A DNA stretch of 20,690 nucleotides from Vulcanimicrobiota bacterium (GTDB taxonomy: Bacteria > Eremiobacterota > Eremiobacteria > Baltobacterales > Baltobacteraceae): the NCBI GenBank assembly GCA_028287545.1, contig JAQBPL010000020.1, positions 1-20,690 on the forward strand, read 5' to 3'. How positions within the stretch are numbered: the first letter of the stretch is position 1; every line of letters starts with the position of its first letter. The notes under the pieces are model-generated. The model saw only the letters and a list, made by a program, of their open reading frames with translations. It ran no database searches and was not told where the DNA came from. Below are positions 1 to 8,039 of this stretch, in pieces. The translations under genes and the position numbers were made by a program.

Positions 1-681
1 GTTCGCGGCGGTTTCGATAAGGGTCGCGACCGCGCGCGGGTTTGATACGTAAATCGCGTGACTGCCTTGCACTTCGGTCACCTTCGAGCCGGCACGTTCG
101 CGCATGAAGCGCTGCGCAGCTATCGGGATCATTCTGTCATCGGTTACTTGCAGGTACCAGCTCGGTTTCGTCTTCCATGCCGGATCCGTAATCTGTCCGG
201 CGAGCGCGTCTACGCCCCATGGAACCTGCGAATCGGCCATGAACTCGGCGGCGTGTGCGTCCACGTCGCCTGCGAACGACGCGGCGAACTTGGCTTTGTC
301 GAGAAAGAGATACCCGTTCCTCGGCGGCAAGATTGGCGGCACCGGCGCACCGGGCGGCGGATTGGCGATCAGCGTGTTCACGGACTCACCCCTGTCGGGC
401 ACAAAGGCAGTGATGTAGACGAGCCCTGCGACCTTGGGATGATTACCGGCTTGCGTAATGACTGCGCCGCCGTATGAATGACCGACCAGGATGACCGGAC
501 CCGCCTGCTCGTCGATGACGAGATTCGCCGCGGCTACGTCACCGTCCAGCGATATGGTGGGATTCTGGACCACGCTTACGGTGAAGCCGTCTTGCCTGAG
601 GATGTCGTAGACGCCCCGCCAGCCGGAGCCGTCTACGAACCCGCCGTGCACGAGGACGATATGGTTGATGTGCGCTGCCAT
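1..681 (-). CDS. alpha/beta hydrolase (3' end cut by the window edge)
   Basis: Reading the minus strand from the ATG at 681 gives 227 codons with no stop before the edge. The protein has the serine alpha/beta hydrolase layout: an oxyanion loop HGGF at residues 12-15, the nucleophile elbow GHSYGG with Ser69, an acidic residue in TDDRMIP (Asp181/182) and the base His208 in QGSHAIYVS. It resembles the esterase-like hydrolases of about 230 residues that share the IANPPPGAPVPP segment, so only a few C-terminal residues are probably missing. The start is fixed by GGAGGG about six bases upstream. A sigma70-type promoter lies about 100 bases upstream (778-806). No signal peptide is visible, so it is probably cytoplasmic. 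The substrate cannot be read from the sequence. Confidence 0.9.
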   Translation of the reverse strand, partial: MAAHINHIVLVHGGFVDGSGWRGVYDILRQDGFTVSVVQNPTISLDGDVAAANLVIDEQAGPVILVGHSYGGAVITQAGNHPKVAGLVYITAFVPDRGESVNTLIANPPPGAPVPPILPPRNGYLFLDKAKFAASFAGDVDAHAAEFMADSQVPWGVDALAGQITDPAWKTKPSWYLQVTDDRMIPIAAQRFMRERAGSKVTEVQGSHAIYVSNPRAVATLIETAAN

Positions 682-1033
682 TACGAACCCTCCGAAACCG
701 TTCGGCACAAGAGATCGCAATGCGCGGGACGAGCTTCGAAGCAAATCCTGGGGCCGCCGCGGGCATCACGCACAAGCAAAATAGACCTATCGAAGACGGC
801 CGTCAAGAGAAAAAAGCTCCTATTTTAGGGGTGTCTCGGCCGCGCTAAGCCGCTGCTCGAAGCAGTCGTCCAACGTCGCCCTCGCCTCGAGGTGAACCTG
901 GCTAAAAATGGGCCGTGCCGCTTGCGCTTTTTTTGGGGGTGCGTGTACGTTTGTCTCGGAGTTCCTGCGCGACATGACTCCGGCGCAACTCCCACGGTGA
1001 CAGAGCCGTTTGAGGTCGCCGAGGACAAATGAG
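682..1033. other. intergenic region between divergent genes
   Basis: These 352 bases separate the leftward hydrolase from the rightward membrane protein. Besides the hydrolase promoter at 778-806 I see a run of seven T followed by five G around 930-940 and no convincing gene. Short reading frames on both strands here lack ribosome-binding sites and recognisable protein features. Confidence 0.5.
778..806 (-). promoter_or_regulatory. sigma70-type promoter of the alpha/beta hydrolase
   Basis: On the minus strand TTGACG (806-801) is followed after exactly 17 bases by TATTTT (783-778). The -35 matches the consensus at 5 of 6 positions and the -10 at 4 of 6. The start of transcription would be near 770, leaving a leader of about 90 bases before the ATG at 681. 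Confidence 0.55.
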
Positions 1034-1492
1034 ATGAGCACACAGGTTACACGTACTGAACATGCCTCACCGGCGCTTCACCCATTCGTCGCCGGTATCA
1101 TCGGCGCCATCGGCACCGACGCGTTCATATCGATTGCCCATCAGATGTCGCCTGCCAAGATATGGCAATTCATCGCTTCGGCGGCGTTTGGACCGGTCGC
1201 ATACACTTCGCCGCAGTATGCCGCGATCGGCCTGGCGTTGCACCTGATCACGGCGCTCTTCTGGGCGTATCTCTACACGTTCGTCTGGACCAGGGTTAAC
1301 TCGCTGCGGAACTGGGTTCTCGGCGGCATCGTTTGGGGCATCGTCGTCACCGTCTGCATGGACGTTTTCGAAGCCTCTCGCGGCGTGCTTGGACCGTTGA
1401 CGCCGACCTCCGTGATCCTTAGTCTCATTACGAACGTCGTCTTCTACGGTCTCCTCGTCGCATGGTATCTTTCGCGTAGCGTCCGGACATAA
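1034..1492 (+). CDS. four-helix integral membrane protein, function unknown
   Basis: The 152-residue product has four hydrophobic segments at roughly residues 17-35, 62-84, 92-112 and 125-146, with a short polar N-terminus and a basic C-terminus (SRSVRT). The ATG at 1034 is chosen because GAGG lies about nine bases before it; an in-frame TTG at 1010 would add eight residues and has no such site. I do not recognise a family with certainty; small uncharacterised inner-membrane proteins of this size and topology are common. It converges with the dehydrogenase gene whose stop is at 1556, with a GC-rich hairpin between them. Membrane location is well supported; the role is unknown. Confidence 0.75.
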   Translation: MSTQVTRTEHASPALHPFVAGIIGAIGTDAFISIAHQMSPAKIWQFIASAAFGPVAYTSPQYAAIGLALHLITALFWAYLYTFVWTRVNSLRNWVLGGIVWGIVVTVCMDVFEASRGVLGPLTPTSVILSLITNVVFYGLLVAWYLSRSVRT

Positions 1493-1504
1493 TCGAGGTC
1501 ATCG

Positions 1505-1542
1505 CGGCGGTGCGCCGCCGACCCGCCGGTAAGACGGCGGCG
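1505..1542. terminator. GC-rich hairpin between convergent genes
   Basis: CGGCGG at 1505-1510 pairs with CCGCCG at 1515-1520 around a four-base loop. The second arm can alternatively pair with CGGCGGCG at 1535-1542. The position between two converging stop codons suits a bidirectional terminator, but there is no T-run on either strand, so this rests on structure and position only. Confidence 0.35.
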
Positions 1543-1555
1543 CAATCGCGTACCG

Positions 1556-2737
1556 TCAGGAGCCTCGAGCCGTTTGCCGTTCGCCGCCGCGTTTCGTGCC
1601 GTTCGTCTTTAGAACGACCTTCGTCCATCCGTTGTCGCGCGCGTCGAAGTGTTTGTAGGCCTCCGGTGCTTCCGCGAGCGGCAGCTCGTGCGAAACGATG
1701 AACGACGGCTTCGCTTTGCCCGCGTGGATCAGATCGCGCAGGTGCCGATTGTAGCGCTTTACCGGGCACTGGCCCGTCCCCATCCGCTGCCCTTTGAACC
1801 AGAACAGGCCGAAGTCGAAGACGACTTCTCCGTGTTTTGCGAACTCATCAGATCCGCCGGGATCCTGCGGAATGTACACGCCGACGACCCCGATTCCGCC
1901 GGTGAATCTTACCGACTTGACGAGGTTGTTGAGCGTCATATTCGGATGCTCGTGTCCCTGAGGATCGTGGGCCTGGTAGCCGACACACTCGCAGCCGCGG
2001 TCCGCGCCCCGCCCTTTCGTCAACTCCATCACCCGATCGATCGGTGACCCTTTCGAGTCGTCGATCGCAACGGCGCCGATCGACTCAGCCAGCCGCAAGC
2101 GGTCGGGGTGCCGGTCGACGACCATGACCATGCTTGCACTCTTGAGCATCGCCGAGTACGCCGCCATCAATCCGACCGGGCCGCCGCCGTAGATCACCAC
2201 GCTGTCCCCGGGTTGAACGCCGGCCAACTCCGTCGCGTGGTACCCCGTCGGAAAGATATCGGCGACCATGACGTAGTCGTTTTCCTTTTCCTCCGCGTCC
2301 TCAGGAAGCCGCAGGCAATTAAAGTCGCCATACGGGACGCGCAGATAATCGGCTTGTCCGCCACTGTACGGCCCCATGTCCGCGAAGCCGTATGCTGCGC
2401 CGGCGGAGCCCGGCGGCGCCATCGTGAGACAGTACGATGTCAGTCCGGCCTCGCAATTGCGGCAATATCCGCAGGCAACGTTGAACGGGAGACAGACGTA
2501 GTCGCCGACTTTGATTCGGTCCACTGCGTCGCCCACGTCCTGCACGCGGCCGAGGTTCTCATGTCCGAGCACACGGCCCGGCTCCATGTCGGTGCGGCCT
2601 TCGTACATATGTAAATCCGATCCGCAGATGTTCGTTGTGGTGATCCTGACCAGTACATCTGTCGGTCGCTCGATTCTCGCCTCCGGAACGTCTTTCACTC
2701 GAACGTTCCGCGGCCCGTCGTACACTAGACCTCTCAT
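1556..2737 (-). CDS. zinc-dependent alcohol dehydrogenase, glutathione-independent formaldehyde dehydrogenase-like
   Basis: This 393-residue protein is a medium-chain zinc dehydrogenase. Catalytic zinc ligands are visible as Cys38 (NICGSD), His59 (GHEN) and Asp160 (ADIFPTGYHA). The structural zinc lobe has Cys89, Cys92, Cys95 and Cys103. The Rossmann fold has GGGPVG at 184-189 and Asp208 at the end of the second strand, which favours NAD over NADP. The long stretch after the Rossmann domain, ending in GIGVVGVYIPQDPGG, is the insertion typical of the Pseudomonas putida type formaldehyde dismutase/dehydrogenase group, and the length fits that group. The C-terminal 15 residues are polar and basic and look dispensable. 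ATG 2737 has GGGGAGA about six bases upstream. It is divergent from the MFS gene. Use of formaldehyde itself is inference; other short alcohols or aldehydes are possible. Confidence 0.9.
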   Translation of the reverse strand: MRGLVYDGPRNVRVKDVPEARIERPTDVLVRITTTNICGSDLHMYEGRTDMEPGRVLGHENLGRVQDVGDAVDRIKVGDYVCLPFNVACGYCRNCEAGLTSYCLTMAPPGSAGAAYGFADMGPYSGGQADYLRVPYGDFNCLRLPEDAEEKENDYVMVADIFPTGYHATELAGVQPGDSVVIYGGGPVGLMAAYSAMLKSASMVMVVDRHPDRLRLAESIGAVAIDDSKGSPIDRVMELTKGRGADRGCECVGYQAHDPQGHEHPNMTLNNLVKSVRFTGGIGVVGVYIPQDPGGSDEFAKHGEVVFDFGLFWFKGQRMGTGQCPVKRYNRHLRDLIHAGKAKPSFIVSHELPLAEAPEAYKHFDARDNGWTKVVLKTNGTKRGGERQTARGS

Positions 2738-2941
2738 CCGCGTCTCCCCGCGCGCGTAGCGCGCCGCAGCGCATCTTTGCGAGCGCCGCCTACAGCTTAG
2801 CTTAGGAGACGCGTATATCCAGAAAACGCTGACCGGGCACGAGACGCCACGCGAACGCTTCTCCGCAGCCCGACCGTGCAGGGAATGATGTAGTGGACCA
2901 GCCGCTGGTTGCGTCGGCGGGCAGGTGGGAAACCACTAGAC
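2738..2941. promoter_or_regulatory. divergent control region with repeated GAGACGC
   Basis: The region between the leftward dehydrogenase and the rightward MFS gene carries GGAGACGCG at 2805-2813, its exact reverse complement at 2739-2747, and another GAGACGC just downstream (about 2842). No strong -35/-10 pair is visible. The repeats may be operator half-sites, but a nine-base match in GC-rich DNA could be chance. Confidence 0.25.
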
Positions 2942-4129
2942 GTGCGTAGCAACACCGCGGCGCTCATTCCGATTTACGGGGTCACGCTGATCGACGTCCT
3001 CGGGACGATGATCATGGTGCCGCTGCTTCCATACCTGGCGCAACAATACGGTGCGAGCGGACTCACGGTCGGGACGATCCTCACCACTTCGGCGGTCGCG
3101 GGGGTGCTCGCGGCCCCGTTCTGGGGGAGCGTCAGCGATCGGCTCGGCCGCAAGCGGATCGTGCTGATCGCCCAGAGCGTCTCGCTCGTGGGTTACATCT
3201 TGCTCGCGCTGTCGCACTCGCTGGCGTTCGTCTTCGTCGCGCGCGCGATTGCGGGATTCGGCGCCGGTGGGATCGGCGTCACGCAGTCGTACATCGCCGA
3301 CGTCACGACCGACGAAGATCGTGACCGTGCGTACGCGCTCTTCGGCGCCGTCTTCGGCGTAGGCATCGTGCTCGGGCCGGTCGTCGGCGGCTCGCTGATC
3401 CAGTTCGGTTTCGCGATTCCGTTCGCATGCGCGGCGTTGATCCAAACGGTGACGATCGTCCTGACACTGCGTTTTCTGCCGGAGACGACTCCGGTGGGCG
3501 GCGCGAAGGCGAATTTGCGTGATGCGGCGGCGTTGGTCGTGCGCGCTCCCGCGGTGCGCAACCTCGTCGTTCGGCATCTGCTGTTCATCTTCGCCGTGAC
3601 GTACTTCTTCACGGTCTTCTCACTGTTCTTGAAGCGACAGCTCGGGGTCGGTCCGGAGGTCTCGAGTTGGCTGCTCGCCGGCGCCGGGGCGGTCGGCGGG
3701 ATCACGCTGATCGTGGTGGTTGGGCCGCTCGCGAAGCGCTTCGGTGACGCGGCCGTCGCGCAGGCTGGGCTCGCCCTCCTTGTCGTCGCCTATACGGCGC
3801 TCGCGTACGCGAACACGCTCTGGGTCTTCGCGGCGGCGTTGGCCGTCTGGGCGATCGGCGCGGCGAGTGTCGAGCCGACCCTAACGGCGATGCTCTCGAA
3901 ACGCGCGCCGCCGGAGGAGCGCGGCGCGATCATGGGCTTCAACGACGCGGCGAGCAACCTCGCGCTGATCGTCGCGCCGGTCCTCGGCGGCGAGGCGATC
4001 GACCTGAGCCCGCACTTGGTGGGCGTGGTCCCCGCAACCGCGGCGTTTCTTGCACTTGCGATCGGAATCGCGCAACGCCGCGGCTCGCCGGCCGGCGGGC
4101 GGGGAGACGTCAAGAGCACCGCCGGATAA
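2942..4129 (+). CDS. MFS transporter, drug-efflux (TetA-like) type
   Basis: The product has about 395 residues and the 12 hydrophobic segments of a major facilitator, split by a polar loop at about residues 180-205. Motif A, GSVSDRLGRKR, lies between helices 2 and 3 at about residues 61-71. The glycine-rich segment around GVGIVLGPVVGG in helix 5 matches the antiporter motif C of proton-driven exporters. These features suggest export of a drug or metabolite by proton antiport across the inner membrane; the substrate is unknown. I chose GTG 2942, which has GGTGGG 12 bases upstream and starts right at the first helix. An in-frame TTG at 2909 would add 11 basic residues and has no better site. 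The gene stands alone, followed by a hairpin. Confidence 0.85.
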   Translation: MRSNTAALIPIYGVTLIDVLGTMIMVPLLPYLAQQYGASGLTVGTILTTSAVAGVLAAPFWGSVSDRLGRKRIVLIAQSVSLVGYILLALSHSLAFVFVARAIAGFGAGGIGVTQSYIADVTTDEDRDRAYALFGAVFGVGIVLGPVVGGSLIQFGFAIPFACAALIQTVTIVLTLRFLPETTPVGGAKANLRDAAALVVRAPAVRNLVVRHLLFIFAVTYFFTVFSLFLKRQLGVGPEVSSWLLAGAGAVGGITLIVVVGPLAKRFGDAAVAQAGLALLVVAYTALAYANTLWVFAAALAVWAIGAASVEPTLTAMLSKRAPPEERGAIMGFNDAASNLALIVAPVLGGEAIDLSPHLVGVVPATAAFLALAIGIAQRRGSPAGGRGDVKSTAG

Positions 4130-4135
4130 TAGAGC

Positions 4136-4155
4136 GCGACCGCGTGCCCGGTCGC
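4136..4155. terminator. hairpin after the MFS gene
   Basis: GCGACCG (4136-4142) and CGGTCGC (4149-4155) form a perfect seven-base-pair stem with a six-base loop, seven bases after the MFS stop codon. No T-run follows, so it is a possible intrinsic terminator of the U-poor type or simply an RNA-stabilising hairpin. Confidence 0.45.
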
Positions 4156-4198
4156 CGCTAGCATTAGTTCGCAGGGCGGGCGGCGAACGACGACGCCG

Positions 4199-6652
4199 AT
4201 GCGCTTTCTCCCTACCGTCGCGTTGTTCGTCGTCGTCGCGTCGGCGTGCGCGAGTCGATCGTCGGTAAGGGCCTCGAACGCGATGGGTTTGCCGAGCGCC
4301 GCACCGAGCGCATCGCCAACGGGCACACCGTACCCGTGGCAAGGTCCCGGAGAAGTGACGACGCCGCTCGCGATCGAGCGCGGCGCGTCGCAGCCCGTCC
4401 AAGAGCTCCAGGCGCAGCAGTCCGATGCCGCGCTGCCGGCGGCTGTGGTGGGCGCGAAGCTCGTCGCGAGCGGCGGCGGGACCGGCTACTTCAGCATCGC
4501 GGACACGATCTACGCGGTCGATTTGACGCGGGGAGTAACTCGCTGGAGCCTCCCGGGCGTGCGTTCTTACGGGGTAGCCGCCTCGGACGAGGTGCTGTTC
4601 GCGCCGACCGATGACCAGAAGAACCCCGGCGTGCACGCCGTGCTCGCGCTGTCCGCATCCGACGGCCGGCGAATCACGTCGCTGCCCGATGCCGTCGGCG
4701 GGCACGTCTTGAACGGCATCTACTACGCGGCGCGGAACGCGCGGACACAGAGCGCGTTCGCCGCCTATGACGGTCGAACCGGGCGTGAGTTCTGGGAGAG
4801 TCGGGGCGCCTCCGGTCTCGGCGGAACGCCGACGCTGGTCGGCTCGACGCTGCTGCAGTCGTTCTCGGAGAGCGGCGCAATCCTGGTGAACGCGATGCAC
4901 GGCTTCGACGTCGCCACCGGTCGCGAGCGATGGCGCACCGGCTACGGCCCGGAGCCGCTCGGCACGGCACGCGACGTCGTCTACCTCGACTCGACGTGGT
5001 TTCCGAGGCAGAGCGACAACTATTTTCCGATTGCGATCACGACGGTCGACCTACGTACGGGGGCGCCGCTGCACGAGTTCGGTTACAAGCCCGACCCGAC
5101 CAGAAATTGGCCGCGCAAACCAAACGCGCCGTATGGTGCGACCGGCACGCACGTCGGCGGCAGCTACGTCTACCTGCGCGTTGCCGGAGCATGGTATCGA
5201 TACGATGCTGATCGCCGCCCCGCGGACGCCCATCCGGTGCGACTGGATGGTATCGACGACGTGCCGGCGTGGCTGGACGGGGATGCGCTCATCGTCACGA
5301 CGAGCAGCGGCGTCTCCCTCGCGCGCTCACTCCCGGACCGGCTCGAGCTCCACGATCTCGGGCGCGGCAATCTGCGGGTGCCCATCGCGGTGCGCGACGA
5401 CGGAACGCGGTATCTCATCGTCGGAGACCGTGTCCTCGCGGTGACGCCGGACGGCGCGCACGCGCGCATGCTCGGCACCCTCCGCTGCGCCACGATCGCC
5501 GACGTCGTCGTGTGGAGCTCGTTCGTTGCGGTGCACTGTCTGAGGGAAGGAACGGGAACGCCGGAACGCGTCATCAGCTTCCGCGACGTTGCACCGGTCG
5601 CACTCGTGCTGCCGCATCCCGAGCCGACGCCGCCGCCGGCGTTCGCGTTGCGCGTCCACGCCTTCCCCGTTCCGCCGGCCGGTACGTCGGCGTTCGACCG
5701 TCAATGGTGGCCATCCCCGATCGTCCCCGCGCCGGGCAACTCAACCGCGTTCGCCCTCGGGGGAGGCGGCTCGGTAAACCACGTGAGCGCCATCGCGCGC
5801 GCGCTTCCCGGCGGCGCCGTTACGCTCACGCCGTTGCCGGGCGGTGAACCCCCGGTCACTCCCGGAGCCGTCGCCGTCGACAGGCACGGCACGATTTGGT
5901 TCAACGATGACTACGCGTCGACCGTCACGGCGCTCGACCGGGCGGGCACGATGCAGACCTTCATGCTCGGCGAGCCGACGCCGACTCCGGAACCGACGAT
6001 TGCGGCATCATCACAAGCAAGGCGGTTTCCGGGCATGAGGCGCTTGAGCCGCGGGATCCGCATCGCGATCGGTCCGGACGGCGAGGCATGGTACGCGCGC
6101 ACGCACCCGACGCGCGAGATCGGACGCGTCGCCGGAGGCCCGCGTTATGCGGTGCCGGACGATCTCGGCGACGTTCTCGTCTTAGCCGGCGGGTCGGACC
6201 AAGCGATGTGGTTCGTCACGCCCGCCGGCCTCGGTCGCATGACGACGAGCGGCTCGTTTTCGCACGTCGCATTCCCCGAGGGTTTCGACAGCCGAGCGTA
6301 TCCCTCGATCCACCTTACCGCCGCTCCGAACGGAACGGCGTGGATCGCTTCGCGCAACCGGCTCGCGCTGATGAACGCGCACGGCGTCGTACGAAGCGTC
6401 ACTCTGCCGAATGCGTCGAGCGCGGTCGTAGCGCTGACCGTCGGCTGCGACGGCACGCTCTATGCCGCCGATATCGCCGGAACGCAGCTTGCGCGCATCG
6501 GCCGTGACGGTACGTTCGAGGAGTACTCGACGGGCCTCTATAGCATCGACGGTCTCACGACGACCGCCGACTGCCGCACGTGGTTCGTCGGCGGCTCGAA
6601 CGCTCCGGACCAGCAAGTCGGCACGTTCGAGCTGGTGCCCGCGCTCCGTTGA
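4199..6652 (+). CDS. two-propeller exported lipoprotein (PQQ-like plus Vgb/SMP-30-like repeats)
   Basis: The 817-residue protein starts with a basic/hydrophobic signal ending in VASAC, a plausible lipobox with Cys17, then a Ser/Pro/Thr linker. Residues about 90-300 carry PQQ-type blade repeats such as YAVDLTRGVTRW, YDGRTGREFWE and FDVATGRERWRTG. After a proline-rich hinge near residue 480, residues about 550-810 carry Vgb/NHL-like blades: VDRHGTIWFND, IGPDGEAWYA, AAPNGTAWIA, CDGTLYAAD, each with a D/N-G-T-x-W/Y signature. The two halves probably form separate beta-propellers on the outside of the membrane. Binding scaffold, lyase or sensor roles are possible; I see no complete virginiamycin-lyase catalytic set and do not claim enzyme activity. 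ATG 4199 lacks a clear ribosome-binding site. The next two genes downstream also encode exported proteins. Confidence 0.8.
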   Translation: MRFLPTVALFVVVASACASRSSVRASNAMGLPSAAPSASPTGTPYPWQGPGEVTTPLAIERGASQPVQELQAQQSDAALPAAVVGAKLVASGGGTGYFSIADTIYAVDLTRGVTRWSLPGVRSYGVAASDEVLFAPTDDQKNPGVHAVLALSASDGRRITSLPDAVGGHVLNGIYYAARNARTQSAFAAYDGRTGREFWESRGASGLGGTPTLVGSTLLQSFSESGAILVNAMHGFDVATGRERWRTGYGPEPLGTARDVVYLDSTWFPRQSDNYFPIAITTVDLRTGAPLHEFGYKPDPTRNWPRKPNAPYGATGTHVGGSYVYLRVAGAWYRYDADRRPADAHPVRLDGIDDVPAWLDGDALIVTTSSGVSLARSLPDRLELHDLGRGNLRVPIAVRDDGTRYLIVGDRVLAVTPDGAHARMLGTLRCATIADVVVWSSFVAVHCLREGTGTPERVISFRDVAPVALVLPHPEPTPPPAFALRVHAFPVPPAGTSAFDRQWWPSPIVPAPGNSTAFALGGGGSVNHVSAIARALPGGAVTLTPLPGGEPPVTPGAVAVDRHGTIWFNDDYASTVTALDRAGTMQTFMLGEPTPTPEPTIAASSQARRFPGMRRLSRGIRIAIGPDGEAWYARTHPTREIGRVAGGPRYAVPDDLGDVLVLAGGSDQAMWFVTPAGLGRMTTSGSFSHVAFPEGFDSRAYPSIHLTAAPNGTAWIASRNRLALMNAHGVVRSVTLPNASSAVVALTVGCDGTLYAADIAGTQLARIGRDGTFEEYSTGLYSIDGLTTTADCRTWFVGGSNAPDQQVGTFELVPALR

Positions 6653-6713
6653 ACCCTTACGCACCATCGCTACTCGATTGAGCAATTCTACTTCCTTGTA
6701 GTGTTGCCAAGCA

Positions 6714-6729
6714 GCAGAGAGTACTCTGC
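6714..6729. promoter_or_regulatory. hairpin GCAGAG-AGTA-CTCTGC upstream of the lectin-like gene
   Basis: Six-base arms with a four-base loop sit between the propeller gene and the lectin-like gene, about 50 bases upstream of the latter's start. It could be a weak terminator or an operator. The gap around it (6653-6781) is visibly richer in A and T than the genes, as expected of a promoter, and has a possible -10 (TACACT, near 6760) but no good -35. Confidence 0.3.
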
Positions 6730-6781
6730 AGCGCTAGTGTGTGACGCGGCGAGGATGCTACACTGTGCGCGGAGGACCGGA

Positions 6782-7294
6782 ATGAAAGTGCGCGCCTGGC
6801 TGCAGCTTGCCGCGGCCGGGTTTGTTTCCGTAGCGGTCTCGTGTACGCACGCCGCGAGCCCGCCGGCGGAGTCCCGGACGAAGGTCGTCACCATCGACGA
6901 CGCGAGTAGGGGAGTGGGTCTCGAGCGATTCCACTTCATCGGCCACTGGGAGCGGGTGCGCGGGCGCCACGACGGCCGCTGGGGCGGGACGAGCACGCGG
7001 AGCCCACACTTCGGCAGCAGCGTCTCTGTCGCGATCAAGGGATACCGGTTTCGCCTCTACGGCGTGAGCGGGCCCAACGGCGGCAACGGAATGCTCGGGC
7101 TCGACCAAGACACCGAGTTCGCCGTGCTCGACTTCTATTCCGCACGGAAGCGCACGCACGTTTTGCTCTATACCAGCCCGATTCTCGCGCAAGGACTGCA
7201 CGCGATCGCCGTCAGCGTCGTCAACGGAACGCACAATCCTCGTTCGCGGGGAACGTACGTCAATATCGATTCCCTTGAAGTCGACTCAAATTGA
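6782..7294 (+). CDS. small lipoprotein with a lectin-like beta-sandwich domain
   Basis: The 170-residue product has a signal peptide ending VAVSC, a good lipobox with Cys21. Residues about 48-168 follow the pattern of a jelly-roll, carbohydrate-binding-like module often appended to bacterial secreted enzymes: an early aromatic/Trp (HFIGHWERV), a Gly-rich turn RWGGTSTRSPHFG, a strand ending FRLYGVSGPNGG, then DFYS, VLLYTS, the G-L-H-x-I-x-V strand at 138-144, and a final GTYVNIDSLEV. In this fold the N...S.GTYV.ID..EV ending is characteristic. Here the module stands alone on a membrane anchor. ATG 6782 is preceded by an ideal GGAGG at 6771-6775. Ligand binding is inferred from the fold pattern only. 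Confidence 0.75.
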   Translation: MKVRAWLQLAAAGFVSVAVSCTHAASPPAESRTKVVTIDDASRGVGLERFHFIGHWERVRGRHDGRWGGTSTRSPHFGSSVSVAIKGYRFRLYGVSGPNGGNGMLGLDQDTEFAVLDFYSARKRTHVLLYTSPILAQGLHAIAVSVVNGTHNPRSRGTYVNIDSLEVDSN

Positions 7295-7369
7295 CTCGGC
7301 GCCGACTCGATGGAGCGGCGAGCAGCGCCTCGCTGTTTCGGGCCGTTCTCCTCTGGAGGGCACACGTCC

Positions 7370-8029
7370 ATGACGATTCCGAAAAGCAGACCGGTGCACA
7401 TGGTCCGCGCACTTGCAGTGCTTGTATGCTTGCAGTCGGGGACGTCCCTGGCGGCAACCTCACCCGCTCCTGGAGCTGCCCCCGCAGGAGCGGCGAAGGG
7501 CCGAACGACCACCGTCACCATTCCGGCGGGATATCGCGCGAACAGCTATCGCGGCGACCCGGATCTCGGTCTGACATCGGCGCTGATCGCTGCGGGCGGC
7601 GGCGCCGGGCACTTCGATGCGGCAAAGCTGTTCCGCGTCCTTGCCGGACCAAAGGCCAATCCGGAGAGAACGCGGCTCGATCGCATGTACGGCAAGGCCA
7701 AGGTCGACGCGTTCCTGCAGACGTTCACCTTCGCGATGATCGGTCTGGTCGAACTGTTCCGGGACAATCACATCGCTCTGCCGGCGCAGCCGCGCATCGC
7801 TCCCTCCGACGGTCGCGCGATCTCCCTCGCGGTGTACCGCGACGGCATCATGCCGAACGGAAAGTACGACTGCGGTTACATGATGGAACACCTGATGACG
7901 CATCCGCTCCACATCGTCCTCATGCACGAGATCGACAACGAGCGCGGACATGGACCCAAGCACAACGCCAACTTTCACATCATGCTGACGCGCGTCGTCC
8001 TGGATTTGAAGAAGAGTTACGGCGCCTAA
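7370..8029 (+). CDS. secreted protein of unknown function with a His-rich C-terminus
   Basis: The 219-residue product has a Sec signal peptide (hydrophobic core 12-24, cleavage near TSLA-A at residue 29) followed by an Ala/Pro/Gly linker to about residue 43. The mature part has an Ala/Gly-rich segment (ALIAAGGGAGHFDAAKLF), a mixed helical region (105-135), and a C-terminal stretch at residues 165-205 with seven histidines (174, 178, 181, 186, 194, 198, 203), several Met and one Cys168. Spacings such as HxxxH and HPLH suggest metal or heme binding, but this is inference. ATG 7370 is supported by GGAGGG nine bases upstream. It follows the lectin-like lipoprotein by 75 bases on the same strand and may be co-expressed. 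I do not recognise the family. Confidence 0.75.
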   Translation: MTIPKSRPVHMVRALAVLVCLQSGTSLAATSPAPGAAPAGAAKGRTTTVTIPAGYRANSYRGDPDLGLTSALIAAGGGAGHFDAAKLFRVLAGPKANPERTRLDRMYGKAKVDAFLQTFTFAMIGLVELFRDNHIALPAQPRIAPSDGRAISLAVYRDGIMPNGKYDCGYMMEHLMTHPLHIVLMHEIDNERGHGPKHNANFHIMLTRVVLDLKKSYGA

Positions 8030-8039
8030 TCGCGCGCGG

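Noticed and set aside
820..1043. Two short minus-strand frames in the hydrolase/membrane-protein gap
   Set aside because: No ribosome-binding site, no protein features, and they run over the start of the membrane-protein gene.
3881..4900. Open frame of 339 codons on the minus strand across the MFS end and the propeller gene start
   Set aside because: Arg-rich, no motif, crosses a hairpin and two well-supported genes on the other strand.
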